Source of the DNA: JBEBBU01 sp041158225
GTDB lineage: Bacteria; Pseudomonadota; Gammaproteobacteria; Methylococcales; Methylococcaceae
Assembly: GCA_041158225.1 (NCBI GenBank)
Contig: JBEBBU010000102.1
Location: forward strand, 1 to 28,120
Direction of reading: 5' to 3'
DNA length: 28,120 nucleotides
Shown piece by piece: positions 1-9,036 of the stretch. The position numbers were made by a program, and so were the translations under genes. The notes under the pieces are model-generated. The model saw nothing but the letters and a program-made list of their open reading frames with translations, ran no database searches and had not been told where the DNA came from. Positions within the stretch are counted from its first letter, which is position 1. The number at the start of each line of letters is the position of its first letter.

Positions 1-46
1 GCAATGGTAGAATGTGATCCTGTTCGAATGTTTGTGGAAACCGCTC

Positions 47-1282
47 ATGTTGAATCGTCGCAATACCGTTGGTGTAAAAGTGGGGCACGTACAGATTGGT
101 GGAGGAGCTCCTGTCGTTGTCCAGTCCATGACCAATACGGACACGGCCGATATACAGGGCACCGTCAAACAGGTAGCAGAACTTGCCCAGTCAGGCTCCG
201 AGTTGGTACGAATCACTGTCAACAATGAGGCATCAGCCGCTGCAGTCCCCCATATCAGGGATGCTCTTGATGCCAAAGGCATTCAGGTTCCTCTGGTCGG
301 TGACTTTCACTTCAATGGCCACAAGCTGCTGACGGCGCATCCCGCCTGTGGCGATGCCCTTGCCAAGTTCAGGATCAATCCTGGCAATGTAGGACGTGGA
401 AGCAAGCGAGACCCCCAGTTCGCCCAGATGATTGAACTGGCCTGCCTGCATCAGAAGCCTGTGCGTATCGGTGTGAACTGGGGAAGTCTTGATCAGGCTG
501 TACTGGCGCGCCTGCTGGATGAGAATGCCCAACTGGCTGATCCAGCCCCTCTGGGTGAAGTCATGCGCGAAGCCGTGGTAACTTCTGCGCTTGAAAGTGC
601 GGAAAAAGCACGTGAACTGGGTCTGGCCCAGGACAGGATCGTTCTTTCCTGCAAAATGAGCGGAGTTCAGGAACTGATTGCTGTTTACCAGACGATTGCC
701 TCCCGTTGTGACTACGCCCTCCATATGGGTCTCACTGAAGCAGGCATGGGCTCCAAAGGCATCGTAGCCTCGACAGCAGCGCTATCCGTTCTGCTCCAGC
801 AGGGTATCGGCGACACCATCCGCATCTCGCTCACCCCTGAGCCAGGTGCAGACCGCAGCCTTGAGGTCATCGTTGCTCAGGAGATCCTGCAGTCTCTTGG
901 CATCAGACACTTTACCCCCATGGTCATTTCATGCCCTGGTTGCGGCCGCACCACCAGTGACTATTTCCAGAAACTCGCACAACAGATCCAGAATCACCTC
1001 CGCTACAAGATGCCCGAGTGGCGTAAACAGTATGCCGGTGTTGAAGAAATGAGCGTAGCTGTCATGGGTTGTGTGGTCAATGGTCCTGGCGAAAGCAAGA
1101 ACGCCAACATCGGCATCAGCCTGCCGGGCACTGGTGAACAGCCTGTGGCTCCGGTGTTTGAAGACGGCCAGAAAACGGTCACACTCAAAGGCGACCATAT
1201 TGCCGAAGAGTTTCAGCAACTGGTTGAGCGCTATGTAGAATCACATTACGGCTCAAACAGTAACCACCAGCCATCGTGCTGA
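47..1282 (+). CDS. ispG: 4-hydroxy-3-methylbut-2-enyl diphosphate synthase (flavodoxin/ferredoxin), IspG
   Basis: IspG (GcpE) is the [4Fe-4S] enzyme of the MEP isoprenoid pathway that reductively opens methylerythritol cyclodiphosphate to HMBPP in the cytoplasm. The protein (411 aa from this start) has the expected N-terminal TIM-barrel signatures (VQSMTNTDT, RINPGNVG, GVNWGSLD, MGLTEAGMGSKG). Its C-terminal cluster-binding region has CPGCGRT (Cys296, Cys299) and GCVVNGPGE (Cys342, Glu349). It is longer than the ~372-residue E. coli enzyme and matches the long form I know from Burkholderia and Neisseria. I chose the ATG at 47 because a GGAAA-type ribosome site lies 8 bases upstream and the protein then begins like its relatives. 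An in-frame GTG at 14 is possible, and the frame is closed by TAG at 8-10. The end overlaps rlmJ by 7 bases, which suggests co-translation. Confidence 0.95.
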   Translation: MLNRRNTVGVKVGHVQIGGGAPVVVQSMTNTDTADIQGTVKQVAELAQSGSELVRITVNNEASAAAVPHIRDALDAKGIQVPLVGDFHFNGHKLLTAHPACGDALAKFRINPGNVGRGSKRDPQFAQMIELACLHQKPVRIGVNWGSLDQAVLARLLDENAQLADPAPLGEVMREAVVTSALESAEKARELGLAQDRIVLSCKMSGVQELIAVYQTIASRCDYALHMGLTEAGMGSKGIVASTAALSVLLQQGIGDTIRISLTPEPGADRSLEVIVAQEILQSLGIRHFTPMVISCPGCGRTTSDYFQKLAQQIQNHLRYKMPEWRKQYAGVEEMSVAVMGCVVNGPGESKNANIGISLPGTGEQPVAPVFEDGQKTVTLKGDHIAEEFQQLVERYVESHYGSNSNHQPSC

Positions 1283-2133
1283 GTTACCGCCACGGGTTCC
1301 ATGCAGGCAACCCGGCTGATGTATTCAAACATGCCACGCTCTGCCTGGTACTGCGGGCATTAAACCGCAAGGAAAAAGCGTGGTTCTGCCTGGACACCCA
1401 TGCTGGCGCTGGCAGTTATGATCTTCATTCTGCCATGGCCAGGCAGAATGAAGAGTTTCAGACAGGTATCGGGCGCTTATGGTCGTGCGAACAGCCTGAA
1501 GCCGTGCTTCACCCCTATCTCGACACCATTCGTAGCTATAATGCCGGCAGGCGCGTACTACGTTACTATCCCGGATCACCTGCCATCATACGGGCATGGA
1601 TGCGCCCCCAGGACCGGATGACTGCCTGTGAACTGCATGGTTCAGAGATCACACAACTCAAAGCCAGACTGGCGGGGCCGGGCATCCAGGTGATGCAGGA
1701 AGATGGTTACGGCCAGATGCGGGCATGCCTGCCCCCGCTGGAAAGGCGTGGATTTGTCTTCTGCGACCCGCCGTATGAACTGAAAAACGAGGTAGCCAGG
1801 CTTGGCAAGGCAGCAGCAGAAGCCTACAAGCGCTGGCCAAGTGGCACATTTCTGTACTGGTATCCGGTGACCGACAGCGCATCAAGCCAGATGATGAAGC
1901 GTACATTCAGGCGTATAGGCTGTGAAAAACTGCTGATGGCCGAGTTTTATACTGAACCTGCTGCCGGCGTCCGTCACATGACGGGTAGCGGACTGATGAT
2001 CATCAACCCGCCATGGCCCGTCAACGAGGAGTTACCACTTCTGCTAGGCGCACTTGAGCAGCACCTGCTCATGCGCCGGGAAACAAACCGGCCTCTGTGG
2101 CAGATGGAAGATTTATCCACCATGCCACTGTAA
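1276..2133 (+). CDS. rlmJ: 23S rRNA (adenine(2030)-N6)-methyltransferase RlmJ
   Basis: RlmJ is a SAM-dependent enzyme that methylates N6 of A2030 in 23S rRNA. The 285-residue protein begins with the family signature YRHGFHAGNPADVFKH. It has a SAM-binding loop (LDTHAGAGSYDL, residues 39-50) and the catalytic DPPYE at 164-168, the same place as in the E. coli enzyme of similar length. The start is a GTG lying inside the last codons of ispG (7-base overlap, different frame), so translation is probably coupled to ispG. The gene converges on ndh with only 18 bases between the stop codons, and I see no hairpin terminator there. Confidence 0.95.
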   Translation: MLSYRHGFHAGNPADVFKHATLCLVLRALNRKEKAWFCLDTHAGAGSYDLHSAMARQNEEFQTGIGRLWSCEQPEAVLHPYLDTIRSYNAGRRVLRYYPGSPAIIRAWMRPQDRMTACELHGSEITQLKARLAGPGIQVMQEDGYGQMRACLPPLERRGFVFCDPPYELKNEVARLGKAAAEAYKRWPSGTFLYWYPVTDSASSQMMKRTFRRIGCEKLLMAEFYTEPAAGVRHMTGSGLMIINPPWPVNEELPLLLGALEQHLLMRRETNRPLWQMEDLSTMPL

Positions 2134-2151
2134 GGCAGGACTATCCCAGAC

Positions 2152-3477
2152 TCAGTGCAGCTTGATACGGGGGCGGATACGGCGGCTAAGAAAATGGTTC
2201 AGCATGATCAGGGTAACCCGCACAGGCCCAAACAGGGCAAACTGATGCATCTTGTACAGTGACCAGTAGACCATGCGGGCAATAAAGCCCTCAATCATGA
2301 CACTACCCAGCAGATTGCCCATCAGGTTACCCACGGTGCTATAGGAACCCAGCGACACCAGCGAACCATAGTCAGTATAATGGTAATCCGTCAGCGGCCT
2401 GTTCCTGAGCTGGCGCTTGAGGTTGCTGGCGACATGGCTTGCCATCTGGTGGGCAGACTGGGCGCGGGGCGGCACCAGTTTATCCCCCTGACCTGGCCAT
2501 GGGCAGGCAGCACAGTCACCGATGGCATAGACCGCATCGTCTGTCACCGTCTGCAGGGTAGGCCGAACCCTGATCTGATTCGTGCGGGTAACCTCAAGCC
2601 CCAGACCCGCAAGAAAATCAGGCGCCTTGACTCCCGCCGCCCAGACCTTGATGGCCGCAGGAATGACATGACCTTTGGCCGTATGCAGGGCATCTTCAGT
2701 CACACTTACCACCTGTTCACCAAGATGCACTTCAACACCGAGTTTCTGCAACTCCATAAGCGTTGAGTGAGACAGACGGGGCGGAAGACCGGGCAGCAGG
2801 GTGGGTGAGGCTTCTATCAGGCGCAACCTGATATCTGAAGGTCTGACATTATCCAGTCCATAAGCACTGAGCAGTCGTGTAGCCTGATGTAACTGGGCAG
2901 AAAGCTCGATACCTGTGGCACCTCCCCCTACAATAGCAACATCCAGCTCACCCGGCGTATCAACACCGCCTTTGGCATGTGCACGCATATAAGCCTCGAG
3001 GAGTTTGTGATGGAACGACTCAGCCTGTTCTGTGGTATCAAGAAACAGGCAGTGCTGCAGCACTCCAGGCACCCCAAAATCATTGCATACACTGCCTACC
3101 GCAATCACCAGATAATCATAGGACAGGGTGCGTTCAGGCACGAGGAGGCTGCCATCCGCACCTGACATTGGCGCAATCGTGACCTTCTTTTCCGTCCGGT
3201 CAAGACCATCCATGCGGCCAAGCACAAAACGGAAGTGATTACCGTGAGCATGCGCCAGATAATCAAGCTCGTCATCACTGACATCCAGCGTACCTGCAGC
3301 GACTTCATGCAGCAACGGCTTCCAGATATGCGTGCGGCTGCAGTCCAGCAACAGGATTTCTGCCTGCCCGCTACGTCCGAGAGAATTGCCAAGCGCAGTG
3401 GCAAGCTCAAGACCACCTGCCCCGCCACCTACAATGACAATGCGTGGTACAGATTTCGAGACTTCTTGTTTGGCCAT
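2152..3477 (-). CDS. ndh: Type II NADH dehydrogenase (NDH-2)
   Basis: A non-proton-pumping NADH:quinone oxidoreductase that passes electrons from NADH through FAD to membrane quinones. The 441-residue protein has two Rossmann folds: GGGAGG at 17-22 for FAD and GGGATG at 184-189 for NADH. It also has the YAIGDCA FAD motif and a C-terminal part rich in hydrophobic and basic residues (around YWSLYKMHQF and the last ~40 residues) typical of the membrane-anchoring end. The start at 3477 is preceded by AGGAG at 3486-3490 with 8-base spacing. An in-frame ATG at 3543 would overlap the upstream gene but lacks such a site. It is the last gene of the leftward acnB-DUF455-ndh group. A sulfide:quinone or other two-dinucleotide flavoprotein is less likely, because no extra redox cysteines are obvious. 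Confidence 0.9.
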   Translation of the reverse strand: MAKQEVSKSVPRIVIVGGGAGGLELATALGNSLGRSGQAEILLLDCSRTHIWKPLLHEVAAGTLDVSDDELDYLAHAHGNHFRFVLGRMDGLDRTEKKVTIAPMSGADGSLLVPERTLSYDYLVIAVGSVCNDFGVPGVLQHCLFLDTTEQAESFHHKLLEAYMRAHAKGGVDTPGELDVAIVGGGATGIELSAQLHQATRLLSAYGLDNVRPSDIRLRLIEASPTLLPGLPPRLSHSTLMELQKLGVEVHLGEQVVSVTEDALHTAKGHVIPAAIKVWAAGVKAPDFLAGLGLEVTRTNQIRVRPTLQTVTDDAVYAIGDCAACPWPGQGDKLVPPRAQSAHQMASHVASNLKRQLRNRPLTDYHYTDYGSLVSLGSYSTVGNLMGNLLGSVMIEGFIARMVYWSLYKMHQFALFGPVRVTLIMLNHFLSRRIRPRIKLH

Positions 3478-3485
3478 GTTCTCTT

Positions 3486-3490
3486 CTCCT
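3486..3490 (-). promoter_or_regulatory. Ribosome binding site deciding the ndh start
   Basis: AGGAG on the minus strand, 8 bases before the ATG at 3477. It is the best Shine-Dalgarno site in this part of the window and argues for that start over the in-frame ATG at 3543. Confidence 0.7.
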
Positions 3491-3529
3491 TCATGTGCAC
3501 CAACCGTTGAATCGCCCATTTTACGGGAA

Positions 3530-4357
3530 TCAGCAACAGTCATCCAGTTGGCGCAGCTCTTCAGTAGAAAATCCTGCAGCCAGTCGTAACGGCATGTTCA
3601 GTGGTTTTCGTAGCAGGCCTGGCAGATATTGCCCCACCAGACTGAAATAGCTTGCGCTGGCATCCAGCCCACGCTGGGCGCATACCCATGTCAGCCAGCG
3701 ACTGCCAAGCGCCACATGCCCAACCTCATCATGGAGAATACGCTCCAGTATAGCTACAGTCTCCATGTCACCATGCTGGGCAAGCTTGCGGATCATGCCA
3801 GGTGTGACATCCAGTCCGCGTGCTTCCATGGTACGAGGCACCAGTGCAAGGCGTTTGAGCACATCATCGGCAGAAAGTGCGGCGACCGCCCATAAGCCGC
3901 CATGCACTTCGAGATCACCATAATCCACACCAAGATCGTTCATGCGTGCTCTGAGCATGGCAAAGTGCAGGGATTCTTCGTAGGCAACCCCCAGCCAGTC
4001 TGCAATAAAGGATTCGGGCATATCCCTGAATCGGTAAAGGATATCCCAGGCCAGATGAATGGCCACAAACTCGATATGAGCGATGGCATGTAGCAGATGC
4101 GCCACCCCCTGAGGCGTCCCGAAACCACGTCGGGGTACTTTTGCGGGCGTGACCCACAAGGGACGCTCAGGAAAACGTACCTCATCACAGGCAAGCACAG
4201 GAAGATGCCACCCAAAACGCAAATCCCCCTTGGCATGAAGCTCAAAAGCCTCATGCGTCAGGAAGATCTTTTCTTCCATAGAGGGCGTTGACAGGACACG
4301 AGTCGAATAGGCTTCCAGCGTCGGCGGCAATAGCCGGCCGGTCTTTTCCTCAGGCAA
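3530..4357 (-). CDS. DUF455 family ferritin-like (putative di-iron) protein
   Basis: A 275-residue protein of the DUF455 ferritin-like family. The biochemical role of this family is not established. Di-iron ligand candidates are visible: Glu96 with a following His101, Glu128xxHis131 (EESLH), and Glu211xxHis214 (DEVGH). Spaced helices around them suggest a four-helix bundle. The frame opens with TTG at 4357, overlapping the acnB stop by 8 bases. An ATG at 4279 is an alternative start but would drop 26 residues. It lies between aconitase B, an Fe-S enzyme, and NDH-2. This hints at an oxidative, iron-linked role, but that is inference only. A MiaE-like hydroxylase activity is conceivable and unproven. 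Confidence 0.85.
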   Translation of the reverse strand: MPEEKTGRLLPPTLEAYSTRVLSTPSMEEKIFLTHEAFELHAKGDLRFGWHLPVLACDEVRFPERPLWVTPAKVPRRGFGTPQGVAHLLHAIAHIEFVAIHLAWDILYRFRDMPESFIADWLGVAYEESLHFAMLRARMNDLGVDYGDLEVHGGLWAVAALSADDVLKRLALVPRTMEARGLDVTPGMIRKLAQHGDMETVAILERILHDEVGHVALGSRWLTWVCAQRGLDASASYFSLVGQYLPGLLRKPLNMPLRLAAGFSTEELRQLDDCC

Positions 4358-6914
4358 TGTCTGCAGCCTGTTCCTGGTATTCCGTCATCTGGTCGAAGTT
4401 CAGATACCGGTAAGTCTGTGCAGCGCTGGCATTAACACCCCGCATATGCTGATGGTAGGCTTGCAGGTCAGGAATATACCCCAGCACTGAACAGACTGCG
4501 GCCAGTTCTGCGGATGCAAGATAGACATTGGCACCATTACCCAGCCTGTTGGGAAAATTACGTGTCGATGTCGAAACCACGGTGGCATGATCTGCTACCC
4601 GCGCCTGATTGCCCATGCACAGTGAACATCCCGGAACTTCGGTTCTGGCACCAGCACTGGCAAATGCGTCGTAGACTCCCTCTTTTTCCAGCTGCTGCTG
4701 ATCCATCCGTGTAGGCGGGGCAATCCATAAGCGGCCAGCGGCAGGCTTGCCCGAGGCTCCCAGCATCTGTCCTGCCGCCCTGAAATGCCCGATATTGGTC
4801 ATGCAGGATCCCAGAAACACCTCGTCGATATGCGTGCCCGCCACCTCGGACAGGAGGCGTGCGTCATCCGGATCATTGGGACAGCAGAGTATCGGCTCCA
4901 TGATTTCACTCATATTGATCTCAATGACTGCCGCATAACTGGCGTCAGGGTCAGCCTCCAGCAGCACTGGATTTTCCAGCCAGTGTTCCATAGCCTCGAT
5001 CCTGCGTCTCAAGGTCCGCTCATCACCATAGCCCTGCGCAATCATGCTTCTGAGCAGTACGACATTGGATGTGAGGTATTCAATGACGGGGGCCTTGTCC
5101 AGCTTGACGGTACATCCAGCCGCAGAACGCTCGGCAGAAGCGTCAGCAAGCTCGAAAGCCTGCTCAACCTTGAGGTTGGGTAACCCTTCAATCTCAAGTA
5201 TCCGACCAGAGAAAATATTCTTCTTGCCCTTCTTCTCCACCGTCAGCAATCCCTGCCTTATGGCAAAGTAAGGGATCGCATGCACCAGATCACGCAGGGT
5301 AATGCCAGATTGCAGTTCGCCGGTAAAACGCACCAGCACAGATTCAGGCATATCCAGCGGCATGACGCCGGTTGCGGCAGCAAAAGCCACCAGACCAGAT
5401 CCGGCAGGAAAGGAGATGCCAATGGGAAAACGGGTATGCGAATCACCACCAGTACCTACTGTATCAGGCAGCAGCATGCGATTGAGCCAGGAATGGATGA
5501 TGCCATCACCAGGCCGTAGCGAGACGCCGCCACGGTTCATGATGAAATCAGGCAGGGTTTTCTGCATTTCGACATCAACAGGCTTGGGATAGGCTGCCGT
5601 ATGACAGAAAGACTGCATGACCAGATCAGCAGAAAAACCCAGACAGGCAAGATCCTTGAGTTCATCACGCGTCATGGGTCCGGTCGTATCCTGCGAACCC
5701 ACAGTTGTCATATGTGGCTCGCAATACTCACCTGGAAGAACCCCAGCCTTCCCACAGGCCTTGCCAACCATTTTCTGGGCAAGGGTGTAGGCATGGCTGT
5801 CAACTGCAACTGATGATGATGGCAGCCTGAAAACATCCGATGCATCAAGCCCAAGCGTCTGCCTGGCCCGCGCCGTCAGGGCACGACCGATAATCAGGGG
5901 AATACGGCCACCGGCACGTACCTCATCCAGCAGGATCGGTGTCCTGAGTTCAAAAGATGCCAGGAGTTCGCCAGTGCCATGGCGGCACAGACGCCCCTGA
6001 TAGGGATAGATATCCACGACATCACCCGTCTGAAGAGCAGTGACATCGCATTCAATAGGCAAGGCTCCTGAATCTTCCATGGTATTGAAGAAAATGGGAG
6101 CGATCTTGCCACCAAGGCAGACGCCGCCTGCCCGTTTGTTCGGGATATAAGTAATATCTTCGCCCGTATACCAGAGCACCGAATTGGTAGCCGATTTCCG
6201 GGAAGATCCGGTTCCCAGCACATCGCAGGTCAGCGCAACGGGATACCCCTTAGCTGCCAGTTCAGCGATCTGTTGGGCTGCATTATTGACCCCTTCCCGG
6301 GGCATTTTGTACATGGATAGTGCATGCAGGGGAATATCGGGTCTTGACCAGGCATCCGTAGCTGGCGACAGATCATCGGTATTGGTCTCACCTGGCACTT
6401 TGAAGATGGTGAAGGTGAGGCATTCAGGTACCACAGGTCTGGCTGTGAACCAGCTGGCATCAGCCCAGGCTTGCAGCACTTTCCGTGCTGCAGTGTTACC
6501 TGCGTCGGCTTTTTCCACCACATCATGGTAGGCATCAAAAATCAGGAGGATACCAGACAGAGCTTCAGCGGCGGCATCAGCCAGTGCTGGTTCATCGAGC
6601 AGTTCAATGAGCGGTGCGACATTATAGCCTCCCAGCATGGTACCCAGCAGACGTACGGCTTCTTCTGGCGTCACAACGGGCGAAAGAATGCTGCCTTCAG
6701 CAATACCTGCCAGAAAACCTGCCTTGACATAGGCGGCCTCATCCACACCGGCTGGCACTCTGTGAATAAGCAGTTCCAGGCACTCTGGGGTATCCTCACC
6801 CGGTGCATCCTGAAGCCGCTGTACCAGCGCAGCGGTCTGCGCAGCAGTCAGTGGCTTGGGTACCAGGCCGAGTGTGGCCCGCTCTGCAGCTTCTTCATGA
6901 TATTGCTCAAGCAT
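4350..6914 (-). CDS. acnB: Aconitate hydratase B (bifunctional 2-methylisocitrate dehydratase)
   Basis: AcnB interconverts citrate and isocitrate in the TCA cycle and can hydrate 2-methylaconitate in the methylcitrate cycle. The 854-residue protein matches the E. coli length (865). Its domain order is an N-terminal helical repeat (residues 1-~155), the swivel domain, then the catalytic [4Fe-4S] domains. The cluster cysteines are in place: Cys704 in FLGSCMTNIGHFR, and Cys763 and Cys766 in CSLCMGNQARV. The ATG is preceded by GGAAT at 7-base spacing. It starts 61 bases after the fliK stop on the same strand. I could not find a convincing promoter or terminator in that gap, so it may be read partly from the flagellar operon or from a promoter I cannot see. 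Confidence 0.97.
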   Translation of the reverse strand: MLEQYHEEAAERATLGLVPKPLTAAQTAALVQRLQDAPGEDTPECLELLIHRVPAGVDEAAYVKAGFLAGIAEGSILSPVVTPEEAVRLLGTMLGGYNVAPLIELLDEPALADAAAEALSGILLIFDAYHDVVEKADAGNTAARKVLQAWADASWFTARPVVPECLTFTIFKVPGETNTDDLSPATDAWSRPDIPLHALSMYKMPREGVNNAAQQIAELAAKGYPVALTCDVLGTGSSRKSATNSVLWYTGEDITYIPNKRAGGVCLGGKIAPIFFNTMEDSGALPIECDVTALQTGDVVDIYPYQGRLCRHGTGELLASFELRTPILLDEVRAGGRIPLIIGRALTARARQTLGLDASDVFRLPSSSVAVDSHAYTLAQKMVGKACGKAGVLPGEYCEPHMTTVGSQDTTGPMTRDELKDLACLGFSADLVMQSFCHTAAYPKPVDVEMQKTLPDFIMNRGGVSLRPGDGIIHSWLNRMLLPDTVGTGGDSHTRFPIGISFPAGSGLVAFAAATGVMPLDMPESVLVRFTGELQSGITLRDLVHAIPYFAIRQGLLTVEKKGKKNIFSGRILEIEGLPNLKVEQAFELADASAERSAAGCTVKLDKAPVIEYLTSNVVLLRSMIAQGYGDERTLRRRIEAMEHWLENPVLLEADPDASYAAVIEINMSEIMEPILCCPNDPDDARLLSEVAGTHIDEVFLGSCMTNIGHFRAAGQMLGASGKPAAGRLWIAPPTRMDQQQLEKEGVYDAFASAGARTEVPGCSLCMGNQARVADHATVVSTSTRNFPNRLGNGANVYLASAELAAVCSVLGYIPDLQAYHQHMRGVNASAAQTYRYLNFDQMTEYQEQAADIA

Positions 6915-6975
6915 CTTGGATTCCGGCTAATGGTTAATCTGTCTGTAATGATACAGCAAAGATCAGGCCGGATAC

Positions 6976-8508
6976 CTAGGCATACAGGCTTAGCAGTCCA
7001 TCACGCACCTGTACCGTTGCCGCCTGCTCCTGTGTTTCCAGCGCTGATACCGATGGATCCGCATCAGCCTCTGCCAGCGAACGCCTGCCTTCAGAGCCAG
7101 TCCCCGCCTGCCCGCCTGAAGCAGCGGCCCATGAAGCGGAATCGCCAGTAGCTGTCTGGTTACTACCCATCGTGGAAACACTGGTATCAGCCAGTTCGAT
7201 ATTCTGCTGCGCAAGCATTTCACGCAGTCTCGGCATTGAAGCTTCCACAGCGTCCCTGACTGAGGCATGATTGCTGGCAAAGTCAATATTCAGCCGGTCG
7301 TTATCCAGCTCCATGTGTATCTCAATAGGTCCAAGATCGGGAGGATTGATCTGCAGATGCGCAGAACTGATCCCCTGCCCGGCCAGCAGACTTACCCTGC
7401 TGGAAAATGCCTCATTCCAGCCAGGCTGGGAAAATGGCTGTGGTATGGACTCCTGACGCTGCACCGGGGTCATGGGCGGCGATGATGGCGAGCTTCGTGC
7501 CATGACATGGGAAAATGATGGCGAACTGGCAGACGCTTCACTCTGAGACGAGGGTCGGTCATCCGTCATCAGCAATGACTCGGCTCCCACCCTTTCAAAA
7601 CTCCCATCAACTTCAGACCCAGGCAATAAAGATGATGCCTCTGGCACAGACTCGGCCAGATCTGGCGATGCGGCAGCGCCAGCAACTGATGCATAACCGC
7701 TGCCAGACTTCATCACCTGATCTGCAGGCATATCGGAGCGGGAACCTGCTTCAGGCGGAACCACACCCTGCTGTGGTGGCACCATCGCCAGTGAAACAGC
7801 CACTCCCAACTGGATCTGGGTAACCTCATTGCCTGCTGCCGCGTCGACAGACTGCAACTGTCTTTCCTGATCCTCTGCGACGGGCAAGGAGGGTATCTGG
7901 GCTGCGGCAGATCCAGAACCCAGATCAATCGACATCTGGAGAAGAGAACTCTGATCACTTACAGGCGGCACAGGTAACTGCCCACTGGCATCCATGCCTG
8001 CACCTGAACCATCAACTGCAATCATGCCTGCCACTTCGGGTAGCATCTGTTCCGCCCCGTGCGATACAGGCAACTGCCCGCTGACATCCACAATTTCACC
8101 TGAAACATCTGCTGCAGTCATGCCCGAGAAAATAGCGGACTCATCCATGGGCAACTGCTCAAACAGTTCTCTCAGCCCATAAAGACCAGCAGCCGGATCC
8201 GCAGTCCCCTCATGGACGGAGACAACATCCCTGGCATCTGCCATCTCAGGCTCAGAGTCGGTGGAAGAGGCTACTGGCTGTGTGCCATGCGGGTCGGCTA
8301 GCGTTTTTCTGCTACTGGCAGTAGCAGCAGCTTCAGGATAAGAAGTGGTGCCTCCTTCCCTTTGGAGCATGGTCTTTCTCAACGTACCCCCAAACTGGTC
8401 AGACTGGCTCCTGATACGATGCTCCGTACCCGACATCTGACTGTCAGCCATCACCGGAATATCCGCTCTGGTGGGCCGCTGTTCCATAAATCCTGCTCTG
8501 CTCAACAC
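6976..8508 (-). CDS. fliK: Flagellar hook-length control protein FliK
   Basis: FliK is the secreted molecular ruler that sets hook length and switches export specificity through FlhB. The 510-residue protein has the typical plan. A long low-complexity region rich in Ser, Gly, Pro, Ala and Gln covers residues 1 to ~375. It is followed by the conserved C-terminal Flg_hook domain at about 380-447 (LQINPPDLGPIEIHMELDNDR, with variable residues after it) and a Gln/Ala-rich tail. The start is GTG at 8508 with GGGGGAGG at 8516-8523, 7 bases upstream. ATG codons 8 and 20 are weaker alternatives. It carries an internal 96-bp repeat (separate entry). It is the last flagellar gene of the fliE-K run and lies 18 bases after fliJ. 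Confidence 0.92.
   Translation of the reverse strand: MLSRAGFMEQRPTRADIPVMADSQMSGTEHRIRSQSDQFGGTLRKTMLQREGGTTSYPEAAATASSRKTLADPHGTQPVASSTDSEPEMADARDVVSVHEGTADPAAGLYGLRELFEQLPMDESAIFSGMTAADVSGEIVDVSGQLPVSHGAEQMLPEVAGMIAVDGSGAGMDASGQLPVPPVSDQSSLLQMSIDLGSGSAAAQIPSLPVAEDQERQLQSVDAAAGNEVTQIQLGVAVSLAMVPPQQGVVPPEAGSRSDMPADQVMKSGSGYASVAGAAASPDLAESVPEASSLLPGSEVDGSFERVGAESLLMTDDRPSSQSEASASSPSFSHVMARSSPSSPPMTPVQRQESIPQPFSQPGWNEAFSSRVSLLAGQGISSAHLQINPPDLGPIEIHMELDNDRLNIDFASNHASVRDAVEASMPRLREMLAQQNIELADTSVSTMGSNQTATGDSASWAAASGGQAGTGSEGRRSLAEADADPSVSALETQEQAATVQVRDGLLSLYA
7970..8125 (-). repeat. Internal 96-bp period repeat within fliK
   Basis: Two similar copies, beginning at 7970 and 8066 on the + strand, share blocks such as caactgccc, catcca, cacctga and caatcatgcc/cagtcatgcc. 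In the protein they give two related units around residues 128-180, each containing the DASGQLPV/DVSGQLPV motif. The copies have diverged by several substitutions but keep the same 32-codon spacing. This indicates an old in-frame tandem duplication in the variable region of the ruler. Confidence 0.7.
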
Positions 8509-8526
8509 TGCTTTGCCTCCCCCTGA

Positions 8527-8982
8527 CTAAAGCCCCACCGAACCACGGCCTACTCCCCTTGAAGAACGGTCATCCATTTCCTTCTGATCCCGCCTGTTTT
8601 CATCCTTGACCATCTGATGACGCAAGCTTTCCATCAGTTGCCGGATACCATCGCATTTCTGCCTGGCTGCCAGCCAGACTGCCTGAACACGTTGCACTTC
8701 GTTATCGGCAGATTCCACCGTACGATGCTGCTCGCCAATCGCAACACATATCTTTTCCAGAAAAGCACGGTATTCACCAAACTGGCTGGTTCTCAGCCCC
8801 TGGCCACCTGCCTGCTGGAATTTTGACGAATACCTGCTCTGAAAGTCACCAAGGCTGTCAAGATTCCGTTTAGCTTCATCCAGTCTGCGCTGGCTGCTCA
8901 TGAGTGTCTGCAGACACTGCTGTTCGCGGCTTTCCATCACGGTAAGCACCTTTTTGAGCTTGTTGATTCTATCGACTGACAT
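8527..8982 (-). CDS. fliJ: Flagellar export chaperone-like protein FliJ
   Basis: FliJ is the central stalk protein of the flagellar type III ATPase ring. It helps deliver export substrates and couple ATPase activity to the export gate. The 151-residue protein is almost entirely helical and highly charged, with an N-terminal heptad-like pattern (RINKLKKVL, then Gln/Arg/Glu-rich helices). This matches the antiparallel coiled coil and size (~147 aa) of the family. Sequence conservation in FliJ is low, so the call rests on this character plus its position between fliI and fliK. The gap to fliI is 54 bases, the largest within the operon, with no clear signal in it. Confidence 0.9.
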   Translation of the reverse strand: MSVDRINKLKKVLTVMESREQQCLQTLMSSQRRLDEAKRNLDSLGDFQSRYSSKFQQAGGQGLRTSQFGEYRAFLEKICVAIGEQHRTVESADNEVQRVQAVWLAARQKCDGIRQLMESLRHQMVKDENRRDQKEMDDRSSRGVGRGSVGL

Positions 8983-9036
8983 AGGCTTAAACTTTAACGG
9001 TGATGACCATCATGGGAAAAGCAAGATCTGCACCAG

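Noticed and set aside
6915..6975. Promoter or terminator between fliK and acnB
   Set aside because: A TATCAT box and a weak TCCGGC/GCCGGA pair are present, but there is no matching -35, the arms are far apart and there is no U-run, so neither is strong enough to report.
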